DNA of 64,000 nucleotides from Paenibacillus lignilyticus (GCF_017942085.1 NZ_JAGKSP010000002.1:558001-622000), one strand, 5' to 3'; positions 36,160-44,846 are shown, counted from the stretch's first letter. Translations and numbers: made by a program. The notes: generated from the sequence alone by a model not told the origin.

Positions 36160-38520
36160 TTATTTAAAAATCAAGACTTTGCCGACTGTGCCATCCGCAC
36201 TTTCGCCCACAACACGGAACTTTAATCCGTTAGCTGGAATGTTACGTCCGGCATCGATTAGACCAGGGTTCGAGAAGTTCTCATGGTCATCAAACAATGG
36301 GTTGCGAGCAGTATAATTATCTTTCATCGTAATCCCTAAAAGGTTTTTGTAATCCAAGAACATGGCATTTGTTTTATTCAATCCAAATGCTGCGTCATGG
36401 ACTTGGTAACGAGAAGAAGCAACCGCTTTATCGCTCCAGTTCATTGCACGCTGATCCGCATCGACAACGCCCAGGAATCCGTCTCCGGGGTGAACGCCCG
36501 TCCAGTTATTGTCAAAGGTTTCATCCACATACCAAACCACTAGACCTGGGTCATAACTCATGAGGCTTGCGCCGCGACGGATGTGCCCTAAAGCCGCATC
36601 CACCCCGTTATGGGATCTCCATTCTAACAGATAGTAATTTGTAGAGAAGTAGGTTCCTTTGTCTTTGGCGAATCCTTGTAACGTAAACGCTGAATTTCCT
36701 TCTGCATTATCCGATAAAATCGGTTGTCCGTCAGATGTGAGTTGGATATCGTCCACGTAGAATCCGCGTTGAGCGACATAAGGATCTGTCCAATAGTTAA
36801 ATTTAATGCTCACTTGTTTTCCTGCATAGGCACTTAAATCAAATGCAGCCGGTACCCACCCGTTTGACACCCCCGTAATCCCGTGACCCGGATTTTGGTT
36901 GTTCGGGTTGCTGTCCTTCGTGATGTTTCCCGGAACGGAAGTCCATGCGCCAGTCCCTTCTTCTTTCACTTGAACAGACGCATAATCCCAATCTTCTTCA
37001 ATGTCGTACCAAGCTTGGAACGTTAAAGTCGGATGCGCAGCATTGATCAGGTTAACCGTTGCTATCATGGAATGGTCGATGTCATTTCCTGAACCGCTAT
37101 AATATTCATAGGTTCCGCTCGTTGGAACGTTCACGTGATTCTCTTTATCCGGTAAATCCACGCGTACCGCGTCATGGTTGGTTCCTTTAGTGGAAGCTTC
37201 ATCCAATAAAACGGTTGTTCCCTCGCTCGTTACATCATTTGCATGGATAGTGGTTCCGCTAAGCCAGTTTCCACCGTGTAAATGCTGCAGCATTTCTTTA
37301 TCATACGGGCTGAATCCAGATGGCTCTGTACCTGGAACGGCTCCTGCCCAGCTTCCTGCCGACATGATGGACCAATATGCAACCGGTTCACCGGCACCGG
37401 TGTATTGCGTGTCATATTCATCCGGAAGACCCAAATCGTGACCATATTCATGAGCGAAAACGCCTGCAGCCCCGTCTTCCGGTTCAATCGTGTAATCCCA
37501 AGCGCCTAACAATCCACCAAAACGATTGCTATTGGATTTTCCGCCCGGAACCGCAACCGGACCCGCAGCAAGTTTCGAACGGTGTGACCAAATTGCATCC
37601 AAGCTTAAGCTTCCGCCGCCCGCTTCTTCACCTACCCCGGAATGAATGACCATTAAATGGTCAATGATGCCGTCCGGTTCATTGTAAATGCCGTTTCCGT
37701 TGTAATCGTCGCGGTCCCATACATCATAGTCGGCTAAGTTAATGGATGGATCTTGAGCTGCTTTTTTAAGCGCTTCTTTCACCAAGCCCCTGGCGTTAAT
37801 ATCGTCGCCATCCGGCGTTGGATAGTTCGCTCCGTAGTACGCGGCCGGATAATCGGATGTGTACCAGCCCGCTACCGTTCCTTCAACGGTATAGCTTCCG
37901 CCCGACTGGGCTTCATAATATTGTTTCATGGAAATCATCTTTTTACCATTTGGCCCTATATAGCCGTTCGGTCCGAAAATCATCGTTTGAAAATGATCAT
38001 GGGTGTAATCTTCATAAAACATATCCGTTTCTTCTTTGGTAATGGAGCTCTTCGGGTAATTCGGAAAATCGATCGCTAATACGAGCACTTTATCCGTACG
38101 GACACCGCCGCTATAGGCTTCTGCTTCAACAGAGTCGACCGTCGTTTTTTGGGCTTGCCCTAATTTATTCCCCTTGCCGTTCACCAATCCATTAGCGTTG
38201 GAATTCGGTTTATCTTTCAACACTTCCAGAACATCGGAGTCGAACCCTTTTGACTTTACTGCTTGATTTTTTGCTTTCAAAAAAACCGTCAACGCTTGTT
38301 CGGCTTCCGCGGGACTTGCATCCTTTCCGATCTTCCCTTGCTTTTTTAGCATCTCAATCAATCTTTCGTCATTGGCTACCCCTAAATCAGTCGTTGTCCA
38401 TTCCTGAATTACAGCATTGGCTGCCTGTTTATCCGCATGAGTACCGACGTTAAATAAAGTGCTCGCCACAATGGCACTGGCGGAGATACCCGATAGCAAT
38501 TTCCATCCTGTTTTGGGCAA
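36160..38520 (-). CDS. inhA: Immune inhibitor A-type M6 metalloprotease
   Basis: 786 residues, close to the ~800 usual for Bacillus InhA. A signal peptide (KTGWKLLSGISASAIVASTL) and propeptide come first. The zinc motif is HEYGHDLGLPDEYD near residue 360. The C-terminal half has beta-sandwich segments (FDLSAYAGKQVSIKFNYW, FYVDDIQL). It is a secreted protease that cleaves host antibacterial peptides and matrix proteins in Bacillus. The start is TTG 38520, 8 nt after AGGGGG; the longer frame begins with codons in front of this site. It stands alone, convergent with yesM. A TATACT box lies ~30 bp upstream of the ribosome site. Confidence 0.92.
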   Translation of the reverse strand: MPKTGWKLLSGISASAIVASTLFNVGTHADKQAANAVIQEWTTTDLGVANDERLIEMLKKQGKIGKDASPAEAEQALTVFLKAKNQAVKSKGFDSDVLEVLKDKPNSNANGLVNGKGNKLGQAQKTTVDSVEAEAYSGGVRTDKVLVLAIDFPNYPKSSITKEETDMFYEDYTHDHFQTMIFGPNGYIGPNGKKMISMKQYYEAQSGGSYTVEGTVAGWYTSDYPAAYYGANYPTPDGDDINARGLVKEALKKAAQDPSINLADYDVWDRDDYNGNGIYNEPDGIIDHLMVIHSGVGEEAGGGSLSLDAIWSHRSKLAAGPVAVPGGKSNSNRFGGLLGAWDYTIEPEDGAAGVFAHEYGHDLGLPDEYDTQYTGAGEPVAYWSIMSAGSWAGAVPGTEPSGFSPYDKEMLQHLHGGNWLSGTTIHANDVTSEGTTVLLDEASTKGTNHDAVRVDLPDKENHVNVPTSGTYEYYSGSGNDIDHSMIATVNLINAAHPTLTFQAWYDIEEDWDYASVQVKEEGTGAWTSVPGNITKDSNPNNQNPGHGITGVSNGWVPAAFDLSAYAGKQVSIKFNYWTDPYVAQRGFYVDDIQLTSDGQPILSDNAEGNSAFTLQGFAKDKGTYFSTNYYLLEWRSHNGVDAALGHIRRGASLMSYDPGLVVWYVDETFDNNWTGVHPGDGFLGVVDADQRAMNWSDKAVASSRYQVHDAAFGLNKTNAMFLDYKNLLGITMKDNYTARNPLFDDHENFSNPGLIDAGRNIPANGLKFRVVGESADGTVGKVLIFK

Positions 38521-38820
38521 TTCTTTTACCCCCTGGTTATATGAAATAGACTGCAAGGTTAGTATACAGTAGATGTATTGTAGAAAAATGCTGTGTGATG
38601 TCGAATATAAATCCCCCAATTATGCTTCACTGTAACGGCTTTATTAATGGAACTTCCAATAAATCGAAGCAATTATCTCAGAAAAACATCCGAATTCCCC
38701 CAACCTACTCCTCTGAATTTATGTCTCCGGACGGAAGACGACGCAATTAAATTGTGATGCATGCAAGGGTCGATGCTTGTACAAGTCTCAAGAACTATAG
38801 CATTGGGACTATGCCCAATT
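38521..38820. other. Non-coding gap upstream of inhA
   Basis: About 300 bp with the inhA ribosome site, a TATACT -10-like box (minus strand) and otherwise no gene, repeat or RNA structure that I could support. Confidence 0.5.
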
Positions 38821-38851
38821 TAAAAAAGCGCTGTTGCATTCGCAACAGCGC
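38821..38851 (-). terminator. Terminator after the germination-gene remnants
   Basis: GCGCTGTTGC and GCAACAGCGC form a perfect 10-bp stem with a 4-nt loop, followed on the minus strand by TTTTTTA. Confidence 0.88.
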
Positions 38852-38929
38852 CTGTGATTATTCGCATTAAAATGCCAAAATCATCCACATTCTTCCCGGC
38901 TGGCTCTTCAATTGCCCGCTCCGTCGGCA

Positions 38930-39378
38930 TCAAATCGGCTGAGCATCGCGCTTCAGTCGCACCTCAATCCCTAAATAACCCCCCATCATCGCCACGATAA
39001 GAAAGACGACATGAATGACTTGGATCGGTGTCTCCGGATAACAATCGTCGTGATGAAGTCACCAACATTCCTTAGAACAAGAGCAGCCAGAATGAAATAG
39101 AACGAAATGTAAGATAGTCCTATTGCTTTTCCCAGCCACTTTCCAAGGATGACTTCGCTGTATTCCATTAAGGATTGATTGGGGTAACGTGTTCCTAACG
39201 CATTAATCATGAAAAAAAGTAATAGCCCCAGTCCGAATCCCACTATAGCCGAAATCCAACCGTCTTGCTTGGCAATCGCTGTTAGCGCAGATGGAACGAT
39301 AAGGATCGTGCTGCCTAGACAGAAAAGCATCACTAACCCTGTGAATTGTCGTGTATTTATTTCCCCTTTTTCAATCAC
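38930..39378 (-). pseudogene. GerAB/GerKB spore-germination permease, N-terminal remnant
   Basis: The frame gives ~122 residues of a typical GerAB start (TGLVMLFCLGSTILIVPSAL, NQSLMEYSEVILGKWLGK, LRNVGDFITTIVI). A single missing base near 39027 shifts it. Restoring one base yields PETPIQVIHVVFLIVAMMGG and YLGIEVRLK, the expected GerAB continuation. Even then a stop at 38930 ends it at ~40% of normal length (~365). The start is a GTG overlapping the gerC remnant stop. Intact GerAB proteins are inner-membrane permease subunits of nutrient germinant receptors; this one cannot be functional. Confidence 0.8.
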
Positions 39379-39761
39379 CTGGCACCCCCGTACGTCTAAT
39401 TTGGGTACTCACTTTAATATGGACGGGAAGATTCGTAAATTCTTGTTCCCAATTGTCCTTAAGTTGATTCCACGCTTTATAATTCGCACGATGGATAGCC
39501 GTTCCGAATCCAAATATATCCGAATGGTATTTCTTGGCGGAATCAATCAATAACTTGGATGGCATTCATTATTTCTTTGCTGACTTCTTCTTGCAGCATG
39601 TCTATCGTTTGATTTTTCCCTAGATCTACCATGCATTCTACTTCTCCAATGTTGCCCTCTACCCGAATGGTAACGTCTATCTGAGGCTGACCATTTACGA
39701 TTTTTCCTTTTATTTTGTGACTTTCATGAGACTTGCAAAATTGAATTTCCCACCAGAAAGA
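39371..39761 (-). pseudogene. GerAC-family germination lipoprotein, C-terminal remnant
   Basis: Two frames together give the Ger(x)C C-terminal domain: GQPQIDVTIRVEGNIGEVEC then MLQEEVSKEIMNAIQ in one frame, shifting near 39547 to SAKKYHSDIFGFGTAIHR, WNQLKDNWEQEFTNLPV and IRRTG in the next. The 5' two thirds are absent: the sequence starts right at the stop of the neighbouring GerAB fragment, a deletion junction. Its stop overlaps the start of the 38930-39378 remnant, keeping the ancestral gene order. Confidence 0.78.
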
Positions 39762-40070
39762 TCATATTGTCACAATTAGTGAGAATCGAAAAAATCCTGC
39801 AGGCTGATCAAGATGGTAATTCGGGGCGGCCATGCACCAGATGATGACAACGAAGAAAAACGCCACAAGGATAAGCATCGTAAACATGCGAACCATGACT
39901 TCGATCCCGCTTCGCGCCGTAGCGGCGACGAGAAAGAAGAACAGCGCGCGGATGATGGCCGGATTCGTTTCCTTTAACAGCGTGCTATTGAAGAACGAAC
40001 CGATATCGATCACGATGAAGGAGAGCATTAAGAACATCGTGAGAAGATAGGGGATGCAATATAGTGTCAT
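39762..40070 (-). pseudogene. GerAB-family permease, internal fragment
   Basis: About 102 codons resembling the middle of a GerAB permease (FFNSTLLKETNPAIIRALFF, ATARSGIEVMVRMFTMLI, like the LPETP and GLEVIAR blocks). No start region or ribosome site is visible, and the end is fused to the gerC remnant. Because the neighbouring remnant 38930-39378 holds an N-terminus, these are pieces of two GerAB genes or of a rearranged one. Confidence 0.72.
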
Positions 40071-40156
40071 ACACTATCCACACAAATCGCTTGGTTCAGT
40101 TTCAAACTAGAAATCGATAACTTCTCTTCGTGCGTGATTATACGTGTTGGTATAAT

Positions 40157-40186
40157 AAAAAAGGATGGCAAGCGCCATCCTTTTTT
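40157..40186. terminator. Bidirectional terminator at the end of the arsenic operon
   Basis: A perfect stem AAAAAAGGATGGC / GCCATCCTTTTTT with a 4-nt loop lies 5 bp after the phosphatase stop. Confidence 0.92.
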
Positions 40187-40191
40187 AACTT

Positions 40192-40635
40192 TTAATTATT
40201 TGGGAAAATCTTTTTTAGTGCAGCGAGTTGTGGTGGTTTAATATTTATTATCGAACGAATACTTTTTGCTTTTTGTTCAGCCTCATTGACTGTGTTGGAC
40301 TCGCCTAAAGCGATCAGTATACCTGCTGCAACAGTTCCTGTTCTGCTTTTGCCGCCACCGCAATGAAAGCCCACCTTCTTTCCACTTTTATATGCTTCCA
40401 GGACGTGATTAATGGCTTCCTCGAAAAGTTCCTCCTCTAGATCCTCGGTGTTGTCTTCGAGTGGTACTTGAATCCACGTTACATCGGCTTCCGGATAAGC
40501 ATACTCCGTAGCTTCGGCTCGTAGGTCGACGATTACTTCAACACCTTCGTTCTTCACCATTGATTCTACATCAGCAGCGCCACCCATGAAGATCATATTG
40601 TCGTGAAGGGTGTGATAATTCTTTTCCTGTGACAT
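40192..40635 (-). CDS. Dual-specificity/tyrosine phosphatase-like protein of the arsenic operon
   Basis: 147 residues. The CX5R phosphatase loop is complete: FHCGGGKSRTG near residue 93, and VIVDLRAEA near 35 is typical of dual-specificity phosphatases, though the general-acid region is unclear. It starts 4 bp after arsC and is last in the arsB-arsC unit. Because arsenate reductases and these phosphatases share CX5R oxyanion chemistry, an arsenate- or phosphate-related function is attractive, but nothing in the sequence proves it. Protein dephosphorylation is the alternative. Confidence 0.82.
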   Translation of the reverse strand: MSQEKNYHTLHDNMIFMGGAADVESMVKNEGVEVIVDLRAEATEYAYPEADVTWIQVPLEDNTEDLEEELFEEAINHVLEAYKSGKKVGFHCGGGKSRTGTVAAGILIALGESNTVNEAEQKAKSIRSIINIKPPQLAALKKIFPNN

Positions 40636-40639
40636 TAAT

Positions 40640-41068
40640 TTATTTGCCTTCTTTCACAAATTGCTCAATGCGATCTTTAATCGAATCGCGCACTTCGTTG
40701 AATTTCAACGTGATTTCTTCCTCAGTACCGGTTGCTTTAGCTGGGTCATCGAATCCCCAGTGCCATCTTTCGGCTTTGTCATTATGCACAACTGGGCAGT
40801 TGTCGTTTGCATGTCCACATAGGGTAATAATGTAGTCTGCTTCTTTCAGGATTTCAGGATCAATGACATCCGAATTGTGATTTGAAATATCAATTCCGGC
40901 TTCCTTCATTGTTTGAACAGCACGAGGGTTTAAGCCGTGCGCTTCAAGACCTGCACTTTTCACCTCATACTTATCGCTACCGAGTGCTTTTAAAAAACCG
41001 TCGGCAATCTGGCTTCTGCAAGAGTTTCCTGTACATAGAAAGTAAACGAGTGGTTTGTTGTTCTTCAT
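40640..41068 (-). CDS. arsC: Arsenate reductase, thioredoxin-dependent
   Basis: 142 residues in the low-molecular-weight-phosphatase ArsC family. The oxyanion loop is LCTGNSCRS with nucleophile Cys12 and Arg18. The relay cysteines Cys84 and Cys91 are in [12 protein letters not shown], two positions offset from B. subtilis ArsC (10, 82, 89). It reduces arsenate to arsenite using thioredoxin; ArsB then expels arsenite. The start overlaps the arsB stop by 4 bp and the stop is 4 bp from the phosphatase gene. Confidence 0.95.
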   Translation of the reverse strand: MKNNKPLVYFLCTGNSCRSQIADGFLKALGSDKYEVKSAGLEAHGLNPRAVQTMKEAGIDISNHNSDVIDPEILKEADYIITLCGHANDNCPVVHNDKAERWHWGFDDPAKATGTEEEITLKFNEVRDSIKDRIEQFVKEGK

Positions 41069-42516
41069 TGTTGATCTCCCTTTTCGTCTATTTGTTTGAT
41101 TTTTACTACATCTTGAAGGTTTTCATTGTTTTGTCTTGTGCCGACCAGCGCTTTGATCAACATTGCAATGACTATTGTGATTACCACGACAATGGCGATC
41201 AAAATCCAAACGTTTATGTTTGTTGAATTGATCAAATGCAACCACAGATACAATCCCGATAACGTGATAAAGAGCGTTGGAACTGTAAGGACTATGCCTG
41301 TTTTAAAGTAATTGCCCCAAGTGATTTTAACATCCTTACGCGAGAGGACATGCAGCCATAATAGCGTTGCAAGCGATCCTATCGGCGTTATTTTCGGACC
41401 TAAATCGCTGCCGATTACGTTGGCATACACTAGAGACTCGCGAATTACACCTTGCGTTGATGTTCCTTTTATTGCTAGCGCATCAATCATCACTGTGGGC
41501 ATATTGTTCATGATAGAAGACAATATTGCAGCAAGGAAACCCATACCGATTGTGGAGATATAAAGCCCTTTGTCTGCAATTGCTTGTATAACACTTCCTA
41601 GCTCATCGGTAAGCCCAACGTTTCGTAGTCCATAAACAACTACGTACATACCGATTGAAAAAATGACAACTGCCCACGGAGCACCTTTGACAAGCTGCCA
41701 CGTATGAATTGCTGGGCTGCGGCGCGCTGCAATAATAAACCATATCGCGACGATACCTGCAATGACTGAAACCGGAACATGTATGAACTGGCTAACCAGA
41801 TAAGCAACCAGTAACACGGCAAGTATAATCCACGAAAGTCGAAACATCTTCTTGTCTTTAATTGCATCTGACGGCTTTCTAAGCTGCTTTAGATCATAGT
41901 TGCCAGGGATGCTCTTACGGAAGAACAGGAATAAGACCAGAAGGCTTGCCAGTAAGGAAAACATATTCGGAATGATCATCCGGCTGGCGTATTCCACAAA
42001 CCCGATACCAAAATAATCGGCAGAGACGATGTTAACCAGATTACTGACGACAAGCGGTAGCGATGTCGTGTCCGCAATAAAACCGCTAGCCATAATGAAC
42101 GGCAAAATCATCTTCTGGTCAAATTTAAGTGCTCGGACCATAGCAAGGACGATTGGTGTCAATATGAGCGCGGCACCGTCATTTGCAAAGAAAGCCGCTA
42201 CAGCTGCGCCAAGGAGTACAACATAAACAAACATAAGTTTACCGTTGCCTTTAGCGAGCCTTGCCATGTGAAGGGCTGCCCATTCAAAGAAACCAATTTC
42301 GTCTAAGATAAGTGAAATCAATATGATTGCTACAAATGCAAGTGTCGCATTCCACACGATTCCTGTTACGGTTCCGACATCGACGAAATCCACCACCCCG
42401 AAAATTAAAGCAAGAATTGCACCTCCACTTGCTGACCAGCCGATATTAAGCCCCTTCGGCTGCCAGATTACAAACGTTAAAGTAATCAGAAAAATTAGAA
42501 ACGCTATTATCGTCAT
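41065..42516 (-). CDS. arsB: ArsB/NhaD-superfamily arsenite efflux transporter
   Basis: 483 residues, about 11-12 membrane segments. [15 protein letters not shown] (near residue 110) and [18 protein letters not shown] are the paired helix-break motifs of the ArsB/NhaD ion-transporter superfamily. It is larger than classical ArsB (~430) because of a charged C-terminal extension. It sits between arsR and arsC, which supports arsenite export over sodium export. It starts 14 bp after arsR. Confidence 0.9.
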   Translation of the reverse strand: MTIIAFLIFLITLTFVIWQPKGLNIGWSASGGAILALIFGVVDFVDVGTVTGIVWNATLAFVAIILISLILDEIGFFEWAALHMARLAKGNGKLMFVYVVLLGAAVAAFFANDGAALILTPIVLAMVRALKFDQKMILPFIMASGFIADTTSLPLVVSNLVNIVSADYFGIGFVEYASRMIIPNMFSLLASLLVLFLFFRKSIPGNYDLKQLRKPSDAIKDKKMFRLSWIILAVLLVAYLVSQFIHVPVSVIAGIVAIWFIIAARRSPAIHTWQLVKGAPWAVVIFSIGMYVVVYGLRNVGLTDELGSVIQAIADKGLYISTIGMGFLAAILSSIMNNMPTVMIDALAIKGTSTQGVIRESLVYANVIGSDLGPKITPIGSLATLLWLHVLSRKDVKITWGNYFKTGIVLTVPTLFITLSGLYLWLHLINSTNINVWILIAIVVVITIVIAMLIKALVGTRQNNENLQDVVKIKQIDEKGDQQ

Positions 42517-42530
42517 GTTGAACCCCCAAA

Positions 42531-42845
42531 TTACTCGCAGCAGTCATTCTTTAAGTTGTCGATTTTCTCTTTCAAGGACGGGATGTGATTTAAGATGTTA
42601 CCGATATAAGGTTTGCCCTCGATATTAAGTGAATAATATATCCATTGCCCTTTTCTTGATTCGTTAACGAGTCCTGCATCTTTTAACTTGCGCAAATGCT
42701 GGCTGACGTTTGGCTGCGATGTCTCAAGAAATTCGACAAGGTCGCATACGCAAAGTGCCCGTTCTTTCAGCATCGCAAGCATTGTAAGACGAGTCTTGTC
42801 ACCAAGCAATTTAAAATAATCTGCCATCACTTGAATCTGTTCCAT
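42531..42845 (-). CDS. arsR: ArsR-family arsenic-responsive repressor (first copy)
   Basis: 104 residues with a winged helix. The metal site is [10 protein letters not shown] near residue 31, the recognition helix [18 protein letters not shown] near 43, and the wing [10 protein letters not shown]. The C-terminal CC may aid metal binding. It releases DNA on binding arsenite or antimonite. Its probable operator is the palindrome at 43340-43361 upstream of this transcript. GGAG precedes ATG 42845; the gene is 11 bp after the ArsC-like gene. Confidence 0.93.
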   Translation of the reverse strand: MEQIQVMADYFKLLGDKTRLTMLAMLKERALCVCDLVEFLETSQPNVSQHLRKLKDAGLVNESRKGQWIYYSLNIEGKPYIGNILNHIPSLKEKIDNLKNDCCE

Positions 42846-42856
42846 TCGGAATCTCC

Positions 42857-43288
42857 TTATGCACCAATCACCCGCTGTTCTTGCAGCAGCTGAAGCACCT
42901 TTTCTTTTATTTCATCGCGGACTGCACGAAATTCTTCTATACTTCCTTGCTCGCCATTTTTACGCGTTGGATCGGGTATTTCCCATTGAATGTTTAGGAT
43001 TTCAAATGGAACAACGGGGCACCTTTCGTTAGCTTTTTCGCAAAGCTTCACGACGATATTGGAGCTGGTGAAAATCTTCATATCTATTCGTTTGGGAAGA
43101 TATGCAGAAATATCAATCCCGTCTTCTTTCATAACTGCAATTGCCAATGGGTGAATTTCACTTTCTTCTACCCCTGCACTGTTGACAAGGATCTGTTCCC
43201 CCGCAAAGTGTTTGGCGAATGCTTCAGCCATTTGAGTACGACAACGGCTATGAATTGATAAAAAATAAATGCTTAAAGGCTTTCTCAT
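42857..43288 (-). CDS. ArsC-like protein lacking the nucleophilic cysteine
   Basis: 143 residues of the low-molecular-weight-phosphatase/ArsC fold. The oxyanion loop reads FLSIHSRCRTQ: the position of the nucleophile Cys is Ser11, while Arg17 remains. The relay-type cysteines Cys83 and Cys90 (KLCEKANERCPVV) are kept, as is IPDPTRKNG. The second operon gene ArsC (40640-41068) has all three cysteines, so this copy may bind arsenate or arsenite without reducing it, or may use another cysteine (Cys16). AGAGGTG before ATG 43288 sets the start. It heads the arsR-arsB-arsC unit. Confidence 0.85.
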   Translation of the reverse strand: MRKPLSIYFLSIHSRCRTQMAEAFAKHFAGEQILVNSAGVEESEIHPLAIAVMKEDGIDISAYLPKRIDMKIFTSSNIVVKLCEKANERCPVVPFEILNIQWEIPDPTRKNGEQGSIEEFRAVRDEIKEKVLQLLQEQRVIGA

Positions 43289-43339
43289 ATCATCACCTCT
43301 TATCGTGAAAACCATGTCATAATCATATAATGATTTGCT

Positions 43340-43361
43340 TATATAATCAATGGATTATATA
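43340..43361. promoter_or_regulatory. Palindromic ArsR operator of the arsB unit
   Basis: TATATAATC and GATTATATA form a perfect inverted repeat with a 4-nt spacer, 52 bp upstream of ATG 43288. AT-rich palindromes like this are standard ArsR sites. Confidence 0.65.
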
Positions 43362-43393
43362 TTGAGATTTTGTAAATGAAACACTTCACAAAT

Positions 43394-43416
43394 AAGCCCG
43401 CCGGTTTTCAGCGGGC
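43394..43416 (-). terminator. Terminator after arsI
   Basis: GCCCGC and GCGGGC pair around a 9-nt loop, 9 bp past the arsI stop. The following minus-strand tract is TTATTTG, so termination may be moderate. Confidence 0.6.
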
Positions 43417-43424
43417 CCTTCGAA

Positions 43425-43901
43425 TTAGCAGCATTTGTTTTTCACACGCATATCTGTAAGTTCCACTTGTTGAGGGGCAGGCGTGACACAGCAAACATCT
43501 TGTTGAGTATTTACGTGATCTTCCGCTGCTTCAAACTCACTATCCTCTTTGGTGTAAAACACTTCCCATGGATTACCTTCCGGATCTGATACCCAAATTT
43601 TATCCTGCACTGCATAACAGCATGTTGTATTCATTTCATCAAAAGAAACCAGTCCGGCTTCTTGCAAACGTGCTTTTGTTGCCAACACCTCTTCGGTATT
43701 CTGTACTTGAAAACCAAAATGATTTAACACACCTCGGCATTCGTATGGACGAACGTTTAACGAAAAATGCAATGAAGGATTATCAAGCTCAAACTTGGCG
43801 TAGTTTTCTTTAACTTTGGTCGGTTCTGCATTAAAAAGCTTCTTGTAAAACTCGAGTGATTGCTCCAGGTTTCTAACATTAATAGCCACGTGCATTTTCA
43901 T
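43425..43901 (-). CDS. arsI: ArsI-type C-As lyase, extradiol dioxygenase family
   Basis: 158 residues with a vicinal-oxygen-chelate fold. Predicted Fe(II) ligands are His4, His61 and Glu113. The arsenic-binding pair is Cys94-Cys95 in NTTCCYAVQD, matching Cys96/97 of Bacillus ArsI. The C-terminus carries two further CC pairs. ArsI cleaves methyl or aromatic groups from trivalent organoarsenicals such as MAs(III), giving As(III). An ATCAA-N6-TTGAT operator lies just upstream, so it has its own ArsR-controlled promoter. CadI-type cadmium-induced proteins are the close alternative. Confidence 0.88.
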   Translation of the reverse strand: MKMHVAINVRNLEQSLEFYKKLFNAEPTKVKENYAKFELDNPSLHFSLNVRPYECRGVLNHFGFQVQNTEEVLATKARLQEAGLVSFDEMNTTCCYAVQDKIWVSDPEGNPWEVFYTKEDSEFEAAEDHVNTQQDVCCVTPAPQQVELTDMRVKNKCC

Positions 43902-43920
43902 GATTAAACACTCCTCTTTA

Positions 43921-43938
43921 AATCAATATTTTTTGATT
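43921..43938. promoter_or_regulatory. ArsR operator upstream of arsI
   Basis: AATCAA and TTGATT are inverted with a 6-nt spacer. The same ATCAA-N6-TTGAT pattern recurs at 44540-44555, implying one ArsR controls both sites. Confidence 0.6.
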
Positions 43939-43952
43939 ATTTAAGCAAAAAA

Positions 43953-44300
43953 TTAGCAACAGCCGTTTGGTTTAATGTTCGGTCTGAAAATACAGCATAG
44001 TTGCTCGGAAAGTAATGATCCAATTTCATCTGCATTAAGTTCATAATAACTCCAAGTTCCTTTGGTCTCCTTTGTAATAAGACCGGCATCCAACAGTATT
44101 TTTAGGTGATACGATAATTTGGATTGCGGCATCTCCACCATTTCAGTTAAATCGCAGACGCATGTATTGCCGCGCTGACACAATTCATATAGGATCTGGA
44201 GTCTCTTTTCATCTGCTAATGCTTTGAATTTTTGTTCGTACTTTTCAAATGATAATGGTGTAGTTGTTAGTTCATTGACTGGGATTGTTTTTTTCATCAT
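43953..44300 (-). CDS. arsR: ArsR-family repressor (second copy, Cys-rich tail)
   Basis: 115-116 residues with a winged helix: metal motif NTCVCDLTEMVE near 45, recognition helix PQSKLSYHLKILLDAGLI near 60, wing ETKGTWSYYEL. The tail EQLCCIFRPNIKPNGCC adds four cysteines that may form a second metal site. It differs clearly from the 42531-42845 copy. The likely sites are the two ATCAA-N6-TTGAT repeats. GAAGG lies 5-8 nt before two consecutive ATGs (44300, 44297). Confidence 0.9.
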   Translation of the reverse strand: MMKKTIPVNELTTTPLSFEKYEQKFKALADEKRLQILYELCQRGNTCVCDLTEMVEMPQSKLSYHLKILLDAGLITKETKGTWSYYELNADEIGSLLSEQLCCIFRPNIKPNGCC

Positions 44301-44312
44301 GATCACCTTCTC

Positions 44313-44522
44313 TTATGCATTGACTGCACAACAGTTATTAGCGCAGCATACCTCGCCTACTCTGCTTACAACCTCATTTTTCTTGTTCCTCCAGATGCTG
44401 AACAGATTACTTATTGATCTACTCTTGCTTTCATTAAACATCCAGGCTGTGCGTAATTGCTCTTCAATTTCAGCTTGACGATGAATCATCAACTTCTCAG
44501 AAGTATACGTATTTAGGTGCAT
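44313..44522 (-). CDS. Small Cys-tailed protein leading the arsI unit
   Basis: 69 residues. No known family is recognised. The start is helical and charged; the end VCCANNCCAVNA has two cysteine pairs, a plausible As(III) or metal clamp. GGAGG lies 7 nt before ATG 44522 and an ArsR-like operator sits 18 bp upstream, so it is a real gene co-expressed with arsR (13-bp gap) and under arsenic control. It could be an As chaperone or a small sensor. Confidence 0.7.
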   Translation of the reverse strand: MHLNTYTSEKLMIHRQAEIEEQLRTAWMFNESKSRSISNLFSIWRNKKNEVVSRVGEVCCANNCCAVNA

Positions 44523-44539
44523 GTTAACACCTCCAGTAT

Positions 44540-44555
44540 ATCAATTTTTCTTGAT
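44540..44555. promoter_or_regulatory. ArsR operator of the small Cys-tailed gene
   Basis: ATCAA and TTGAT with a 6-nt spacer lie directly upstream of the ribosome site of 44313-44522. It is a twin of 43921-43938. Confidence 0.6.
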
Positions 44556-44574
44556 TTATTTGCTTGAGAATAAT

Positions 44575-44825
44575 TTACCACTTATTCAAGTTCAGATCAA
44601 TAGTTAAATCAAATAAATTTGATTTATTAGTTACAATCTGTTTGAACGATTGTATATCCTCCATAAGTTGCTTAACAGCCTTCTTACGGGGTTTACATGT
44701 CTTTGCCGTTCTATATTGAATGAAAATATCATGGAGTTCATTGTTTTTTCGAATTGTGTTTGGGTGAATTCCTTCACCGGCTGGATCTAATTCTCTAGTC
44801 ATTTCAGAAAGAGTTCGATATGTGA
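44575..44825 (-). pseudogene. TnpC/DUF6262-like transposon accessory gene, 5'-truncated remnant
   Basis: The frame continues upstream of its first ATG (44802) into sequence resembling an insertion-sequence end, so the 5' end was probably lost. The readable part is a helix-turn-helix-like ITYRTLSEMTREL then HPNTIRKNNELHDIFIQYRTA, reminiscent of accessory proteins of Tn554-type transposons, but the match is only suggestive. Its presence beside arsenic genes fits carriage on such an element. Confidence 0.4.
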
Positions 44826-44846
44826 TGTGACCCCCAAAAGTTAGAC
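44826..44846. mobile_element. Possible IS3-family terminal repeat relic
   Basis: TGTGACCCCCAAAAGTTAGA resembles the outer end of IS3-group elements. No transposase frame follows in the next 300 bp; that stretch (to 45135) holds one terminator-like hairpin and no gene. I treat it as a relic of an insertion that truncated the neighbouring frame. Confidence 0.35.

Noticed and set aside
41065..42516. Calling this transporter an Na+/H+ antiporter NhaD
   Set aside because: The superfamily is the same, but its place between arsR and arsC makes arsenite efflux far more likely.
44313..44522. Metallothionein assignment for the Cys-tailed small protein
   Set aside because: Only four cysteines occur, all at the tail; metallothioneins are Cys-rich throughout.
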